Positions 57,516 to 64,000 of a stretch of DNA of 64,000 nucleotides are shown here, piece after piece. A program made the position numbers and the translations under genes. The stretch's first letter is position 1. Each line of letters begins with the position of its first letter. Below the pieces are notes generated by a model. It had not been told where the DNA came from and did not search any database. It worked only from the letters and a program-made list of their open reading frames with translations. Source of the DNA: Clusia tigrina. Lineage: Eukaryota; Arthropoda; Insecta; Diptera; Clusiidae. The stretch spans positions 426,238,740 through 426,302,739 of the forward strand of contig OV050030.1 of NCBI GenBank assembly GCA_920105625.2, in the 5' to 3' direction.

Positions 57516-59753
57516 ATGATCTGCCGTTTGTGCCTAAAGGACATTGGGGATGTAATAAATATATTTGATCAAATTGGACTCGAATTGGATGTGGCGTCTG
57601 TGTTGACCAAATATTTCTGGTTCGAGGTACATACTTACAAAAGCTAGAAAAAAGTATAATTTACAAATATTTAATACATGTTTTATATTGCAGCCCAAGT
57701 CTGATGATCCTATCTCCACTGTCATCTGCAATTTGTGCTGGGACAATGTATCGAATTTTCATAAGTTCTATTTAAATGTGGAAGTGGCACATCGATTGCT
57801 AACAGAGCGCTTTTCCCTTAAAACTGAACCAAACAAAACACCTTTGGCCACGTCTAAGCATGATCTTATGTCCGACAGGAGTGCGACCAATTATAATGAG
57901 GACCACCAAATCGAAGATACAGAAACACAGGAGCGTAATAATGATCTTATGGAAGTAGATGAGTCCTCCAGTGACGCTGAAATTAAATTCCACAGATGCA
58001 GTGATGAGTTCTTTGATGGCGAAATGCTGATGGAATCGTTTTTGAATGACTCGGCAGATGAACATGCAGCGGAAGAAGCAGGTGTATTCATTTTCAAATA
58101 TGCATAGCGTATCAAAATGAAACATTTTAATTTCAGTTCAAAAAATTAAAAACGAACAGCCACCTTTGGAAGTGTCGAACGTGAGGCGATCAACGCGTTC
58201 CAATACAAAATTGCAGACTTTCACTAGCATAAGTAATCAAAAATCGAACTCGGCGTCCAAAGGTAAACTGAATACTGAGGGCCAAGGAGCTGCAAAGCCA
58301 GAATGTCGACCTATAAAAAGGCAAAGAGGACGACCCCGTAAGATTAACCCGAAAAACACTCCGACAAATAACAAAAGAGTAGCTATAAGCTCAAAACCTT
58401 CTTCGAACAGGATAAGTGAACTTGAGCTTGCAAATTTACCTCCTTTAGAGATGAAAGTGCGTGAAGTAGATGCAAAAATTAAGCAGCATATGCGTCTCAC
58501 TTGTGATGTATGTGCCACAGAAGTGTGCACCTTCGCACAGCTACGCAGACACTTCGAAAAGGAGCACCACTTCAAGGGATACGCTGTTTGCTGCAACAAG
58601 AAGTTTTACAAACGCGCTCTACTCATTGATCACATCGAGAAGCATTTAAATCCAGACTGTTACAAGTATGTATGACCAGGGCAGAACCCAAACATGAGTG
58701 GAATGAGTAAATAGACTTCCTTCTTGTAGGTGCAATGAATGTGACAAAGTCTTCGCCGACAAGCAGTGCATGCGCAATCATTTTCTGCTAAAGCACCAAC
58801 CGGACGAGGTGAAAATCTTCGAATGTGAGCATTGTCCCAAAAAGTATGCCAAATCATACTTGCTGGATCAGCATCGCGTGGTACACGAGGCTCGTACGCA
58901 CATATGTGATTTGTGTGCGAAAGGGTATGTACCGATTACACATTTTACAATGCCCACCACAATATATTGACGAATGATTATTCTCTTTAGCTTTGCGTCG
59001 GCCGCCCTGCTTGGCACGCACATCAAAGTGGTGCACATGAACTACGGGACCATGTGTGACATATGCGCAAAAGTAATACGAGGGCGCGCCGCTTTCGAAA
59101 AGCATCAGCTGGAGCATACCGGGAAAACGCAGCCGAAGGTGCAATGCGACAAATGCGGAAGTTGGCACAAGGACAAGTACAACCTGCAAAAGCACAAGCG
59201 ACGTCATAACGAGGAAGGAATTATTCATATCTGTAACATATGCGAGAAAGTGGCTCCCAACCGTAGCGCATTGCGCAGCCATTATCGTTACGTGCACGCA
59301 GCGAAACGAACATTTGAGTGTGGCGTCTGTAATAAGGCCTTCAAAAAGGCAATTAATTTAAAGGTGAGTGATGAGTTGTCCAGCAAAGGAAATCTTTGTC
59401 ACATGATGGAATTCAAATTTTAGGAACACATGACTTTACACACAGGAGAAGTGCTCTACAAATGCCCTTACTGCACAAGAACCTTCAATTCGAATGCTAA
59501 CATGCACTCGCACCGGAAAAAGATGCATCCCAAAGAGTTCGAAGAGACTCGCAAAAAACGTCGCGACAACTTGTCCAAAGCGGAACATCAGAAAGTGCCG
59601 CCTGCTATGAACGAAAATGTGATGCCGCACGTGATAACCATTAAAACGGCGGAAGATGGTGAAATGCATCAGATTTTAGTAACAACGGAAGATTTTAACG
59701 ACCCAGATGAGGCTCCAGGGGATAAAAACAGTATTATATTCACTATGAATTGA
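57516..59753 (+). CDS. ZAD / C2H2 zinc-finger protein with AT-hook (grauzone-like)
   Basis: Probable nuclear DNA-binding factor of the insect ZAD family. Exons: 57516-57626, 57694-58081, 58137-58665, 58730-58924, 58991-59363, 59424-59753; together 1926 nt, 641 residues plus stop, all junctions GT-AG and in phase. The ZAD spans about 1-75: C3xxC6 (MICRLC) and C49xxC52 (ICNLC), with KYFWFE between. An acidic linker follows, then an AT-hook ([13 protein letters not shown] at 230-233). Residues 289-567 hold about ten C2H2 fingers. The second is degenerate: adjacent cysteines (VCCNKKF) replace the CxxC. The start at 57516 puts the first ZAD cysteine at residue 3, as in the family. The ZAD most resembles grauzone-type proteins, but I cannot name the orthologue. 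Confidence 0.92.
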
Positions 59754-60013
59754 GTCTCATGTCAACGGGCGACAGTCAATATTCATTTAAATTGTCTATT
59801 TTAACTATTGTTTATTTATTTATTGTTTCCATAGATAGCGGTTTGAAACACGCATATGTGCACATATTTATATTATTTGTTAAAGTAGGTTTTTATTGCA
59901 TCCATAATTAAGCTAGCATTAAATTAAGAAAGTTTTAACCAATTATTATTCAAATAGTACATGAGTATGTAATAATTAAAGAAAATATATGAGAAGAGCA
60001 TTGTTTAAAAGTA
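59754..60013. other. Convergent intergenic gap (260 bp)
   Basis: Separates the stop codons of the zinc-finger gene (+) and Vps51 (-). It carries poly(A) signals for both strands: ATTAAA near 59932 on plus, and AATAAATAAATAAA on minus at 59811-59822. Confidence 0.6.
59811..59822 (-). terminator. Poly(A) signal cluster for Vps51
   Basis: The minus strand reads overlapping AATAAA hexamers about 190 bp after the Vps51 stop. Use of this site would bring the Vps51 transcript to within about 60 bp of the zinc-finger stop codon. Confidence 0.5.
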
Positions 60014-62957
60014 CTAACCACGCTCGCAAATGATTTCGACGGCATTGGGTTCCATGAGAATTGACTCCAAACACCGATGCACGGCAGAACCCAGGATTTC
60101 ATCCAGCAAAAAATTTACTAAGCTGGAATATAGAAGGAAGGTAGCAATGAAATATTTTGTTTAAATCAGAATTCATTGAGTGATATCTAAGACTAACAAG
60201 AGGGCCGATTATGCGATTCAAAATGCCTCGGAATTTTAAATTAGCAAATCTGATATTAATCCACGGAAATTTTTTCCATAATCCGTGTCACAGCGAAAAA
60301 GTTTACTTACTTTTCATCTGAAACGAAGCGCCATAAATTCATTTGCAAGTAGTGTGCGTCCACTTGGATTTGTTGTAAACCGAATTTGCTAAATGTACGC
60401 AAACGCACGCATTCCAGGAGGGTCTGAAATTCGTGTTCGTTTTAATCTTAGAATCTTCCAAAAAATGATAAAAAGGCGACTTTACCTTAAGGCCAATTTT
60501 AATAATACCAGTGACTATGGACACCTTTGAGCATTCCACAGATGTGAAGATATCCACGCGTTCTGAAAATAATCGATGTATATTGGATACATAACTAGAC
60601 TCCAGCTGAGACGGAGTATAATTGGACCAATTTGAACGGTACTGTTGTTTCGAAACAGTTAAATTGCTGAAATGTGTCTTGCGACTGGAATCACTGCTGG
60701 CAGACGTCCGTATGCCAGCCTCATACAGACTGGCCACTACGGTCTCAATAGAGGCCAATTCCTCAACCACTCGTTTCATGACAGCACGAACAGAACGCGG
60801 TTCCAGACAGTTCAGCCAATCTCGCGTGTCGACGCTTTTTCGTAGCATCTAAAAGAATTTAAAAGGAATAAGATATTCACAAATATAACGATGATATTTG
60901 CATACCTGTGAGATATTGGTTCCTTGCAGGCGTACATAGCCATCCAACAGAGCTTGAGCCGTTTCCCGCATATCAGCAGAGATTTCCGTTTCATGTGTTA
61001 AAGTGGCGCTATTTTCAGAGTCAATTTCATACAAATCGTCAACGAGAGCAATCTGGAAATAAAAAAATATAATTAAATTAAGACAAACAACATAATTTTT
61101 TGAACACCTACCAATATGTGTACACCATTCTGCTCCATTTCTAGACATGTCTTCGACAAGACCAAAAGCAAGTTGGGCGGACTTGAACTGGAAACATCAG
61201 CAAAAGAGCACATCACTTTGGAAATGTGTCGCAAAAATCCTTACAAGCAAAAAGTATCCCAATATTTGCAACTCATTATTAAAAAAACTATACCAACCAA
61301 TCAATAAATTTTCGCGTATGCCCTCCACGCATAAAGTGCCCTTATATTCTGCCTTTATATTAAATGACCAGTCCGAACGTAGGAACACCAACAAATCTTG
61401 CAGCACTCCCTTCACTTTCTCCACCATGGTTACGTATAAATTGGAAATAAGTTCACTTAAATTGGAACCACCCGCACTATCGCTTTTAGCGGACACCAAA
61501 GAGAGGCGTACAGAACTTAGACTATCTGCAAAGTGGTCTTTGAGGTTCTTCGTGTGCACCTCGCAGAGCTGGTGAGCGGCAGCAATGATTATGTCCACGG
61601 TGTTTCGTTGAATTTCCAAACCAAGACAAATGTTACGCATCGATCGCAATCGCCGGTGCAAACGGTCCAATGCTCGTAGCATTATTTGAGTATCCCCATA
61701 GCCGATGTCCGATTCGACACGGTCCTGTACCAATGCCAAATACTTCTCAATATTTTGATTTAAGAATATGTTCAAGTCTCGTAATGCTTTCTCTGGAAAG
61801 TCGTCACTAGGAGAAATTTAAATTATTAAAGAAAACGCACATTTTCAGGGAAAAATGTACCGTTCGTGTTCGTATTGTTTGGCCACGAACATGTCGAAGT
61901 AGGAAGTCACAACCAGCGTAAGATCCGTAAGGAACCCTTCAATACCCATATCGACAAATTCAATCATGTCGCGTTCGGTTTGATCCTGAAAAACATGAGT
62001 ATACAAAAATGAACATACATTTGTCCGTGTGAGTGAGGGTGTTAAGAATTACTTGCAGCATAACTATCTGCTCGTGCAAGCGCTTGGATGCACACGTCAA
62101 CATTTCGCTTGCCAAGTTGGCCGCTTTCTCGTCCAACTGCAGTAGCAATTCGCCAATTTCTGTCAATGACTGCGCTGTGTTTCCAGCCATTTGGAAATCC
62201 TTGCGCAGACATTCCTTCAAATCCTGCATAATTGCTTCGCAATCCTGCTGAATACCATCGAACGAAGGTTGGCGTCCGTATTGGGCGAACACTTTCTGAG
62301 CGTGCGTGTAGTCCTGCACAGCTTGTGCGTAATTCTGTTCTTCAATCAAAGATTTTAGCTTGGCCGGCAACGAAGATAAGAACTGCAAACGCTTCAATAG
62401 TGAATGTTTCTCAGACAACCGGCATAGTTGCGATCGTGTCCCTTGCAAAGTGCCTGTTATTTGTTCACTGAACGAGGTAATTGTTTCCATTGTGGTGCTA
62501 GTGAAGAATATTTGATTTATATACAATTTTATAGGATGATAAGCACACTGTACAATTCCACACGGAGAGTGCAAATGAATTTGCACATACCGTGGTCATT
62601 ATAGTAACTATATAATTTACTTATACACTCTTACCGCAGCAAATTCATATCTGTCTCCATCTGTTTGAAATCATTTTTCATCTTGCGAATGGTATCAGTT
62701 GCGGAAATGAATTTATTGTAATTTTCGTAGACCAACGTTTGCATATCCGAGTGTAATGTTTGGGTATCCTTTATGACGGCCGCCTCAGTGTCCATGATTT
62801 GCTTGAGTGTGCAGTCCTACAATGCCACTCACTTTTAGATTATAACATTACCCAGTCATTGAATGGTTTCACTTACCTTTAGTAACTTTTCCAAATACTT
62901 CTCGGAATCGAAACCAGTGCTGTCCATGTCGTAAGGACCACAATTTTTGTCCGTCAT
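60014..62957 (-). CDS. Vps51: Vps51 (fat-free), GARP/EARP tethering subunit
   Basis: Subunit shared by the GARP and EARP tethering complexes, acting in retrograde endosome-to-Golgi transport and endosomal recycling. Exons, 5' to 3' on the minus strand: 62957-62877, 62816-62635, 62497-62053, 61985-61861, 61806-61298, 61239-61112, 61052-60906, 60848-60486, 60423-60311, 60122-60014. They sum to 2202 nt, 733 residues plus stop, close to the family length. The N-terminal Vps51 domain has the family hallmark near 51-74 ([20 protein letters not shown], then RKMK). Later blocks match too: [47 protein letters not shown] and [20 protein letters not shown]. The intron 61297-61240 is only 58 nt with a weak donor (GTTGGT), but the frame closes only with it. 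Tail-to-tail with the zinc-finger gene. Confidence 0.94.
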
Positions 62958-64000
62958 TTTAGAGAACCCAATTAGAAGGAATTTTTTTATAAACACGACT
63001 TATTTATGACTAGTTCACTATATAAATTCATCTTGTTTATGAACATCTGTTGTCACCGAGAGTAGTTGCCACATTTTGCGCAACACGCAAAATAAAATAG
63101 TTGCCATATTATTATAAACTCTTGTTTCCTTCTCATGTCAAAGGTCAAAAACCTAAAGCGAAGTATGCAAAAATAGTGTAAAGGTACTAATTTACATTCT
63201 CGCTCCAGATAGCGACAGTATAAGTAGTTCAAATAATTGTGTTACAAATACACGGCAAAAATTCCCAATTGAAATGTGGGGTTGAGTTAAATACTGACTT
63301 CTGTGAAGTAGTATTTAGCAGCTGACAACTACAAAATAAGCATATAATATTTCTTAACTGATGAACATAGCTCAGTCGCACGATAGCTTTACGATTGTCT
63401 AAAAACTACCCAAAATTACATACAACTGTCAGAGTAGGGTCGGAAGCAGGGCACACTTAATTAGTGCTCTTTGTACGAAAGTCTCTACACTTTAGTGATT
63501 ACACTTGAAAATTGGCAAAGGAAAATCAAAGTATAGAGAAATGTATCTTGTTCACTGCATCCACCATGTTCCATACTTCCTTTGAATTGATTTCTTTTGC
63601 AACACAAAACAATTTTGTTGACGTTTTCCTATTAAGAATTTTACTACATTTTAGTATTGGAGCCGTGGTTTCAAAGCCCACGGAGGGAATGCCATGGTAA
63701 TGCTTTGTTTGCTTTATTTTATATAAGGACACCTCAATGTGTGATAAATATGCAATTGACTTCTCCTCGATATCTGTATCCGACGATTTGTAGAATTAAG
63801 CTCTGCCATATAATCATATATCAATATTTTATATTTTTTAGCATTAGATTTGTGCAATACTAAAAGCTGAATACAAATACGTAAATGAGTTTAAGAGACT
63901 AACTATTTACTTTTCCACACATATAATGCAGATTTCTACTTATGTAAAATCTTCTATAGAAAGGCAGTAATGCATTCATATAAAATCTTAAATTACTAAG
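62958..64000. other. Upstream of Vps51; no gene recognised
   Basis: The first 100-150 bp must hold the Vps51 promoter and 5' untranslated region; I see no distinctive core motif. Beyond it are only short chance frames (60-70 codons) with no domain. A small perfect hairpin (CCGTGG ... CCACGG) lies near 63665. Confidence 0.4.

Noticed and set aside
63526..63732. 68-codon minus-strand frame upstream of Vps51
   Set aside because: No recognisable domain, AT-rich composition and no supporting exon structure.

Overview
This is eukaryotic, AT-rich DNA from a higher fly (Diptera). The gene content, the long CA/CAA-rich introns and the transposon mix suggest a tephritid-like fruit fly, but the species is an inference. 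Three host genes can be rebuilt exon by exon with reading frames that close exactly. A fourth, intronless coding region lies inside an intron. Much of the rest is transposon debris, satellite-like repeats and noncoding DNA.

Layout. 1-15.8 kb is a transposon graveyard. It holds a 36-bp minisatellite, a deleted hAT element with a perfect 8-bp target duplication (4101-5287), a jockey-type retrotransposon on the minus strand cut by two MITEs, two retrotransposons with RNase H domains (7.27-8.99 kb minus, 11.6-13.3 kb plus) and several MITEs. 15.8-23.4 kb is the probable upstream region of the kinase gene and includes two perfect CRE palindromes. 23378-50965 (+) is a salt-inducible kinase gene of 12 coding exons (1539 residues). 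I call it Sik3 rather than Sik2 from length, phospho-site positions and neighbours. Its 18.4-kb first coding intron holds a tRNA-derived SINE pair, a MITE, a LINE 3' end, a 36-bp minisatellite and an intronless coiled-coil ORF (36713-37255). Intron 6 is made of repeated (TA)n modules, a jockey fragment and a CpG-rich inverted-repeat element. 50966-57515 is 3' region and intergenic DNA with a 263-bp (TA)n tract and more MITEs. 57516-59753 (+) is a ZAD/C2H2 zinc-finger gene with an AT-hook (6 exons, 641 residues). 60014-62957 (-) is Vps51, the GARP/EARP tethering subunit (10 exons, 733 residues), tail-to-tail with the zinc-finger gene. 62958-64000 holds no recognised gene.

Function. The three host genes do not form a pathway. 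Sik3 is an LKB1-dependent, PKA/Akt-restrained metabolic kinase. Vps51 is a Golgi/endosome trafficking factor whose animal homologues (fat-free) also affect lipid handling. The ZAD protein is a probable nuclear DNA-binding factor. I recall the fly Sik3, grauzone-like ZAD and Vps51 genes as near neighbours, so the block may be conserved microsynteny.

I see no clearly new biological system. The most useful observations are a KA1-like C-terminus and PxDLS motifs in the kinase, paired CREs upstream of it, the nested coiled-coil ORF, and a hAT-type MITE family with an internal variable tandem repeat and one composite copy.
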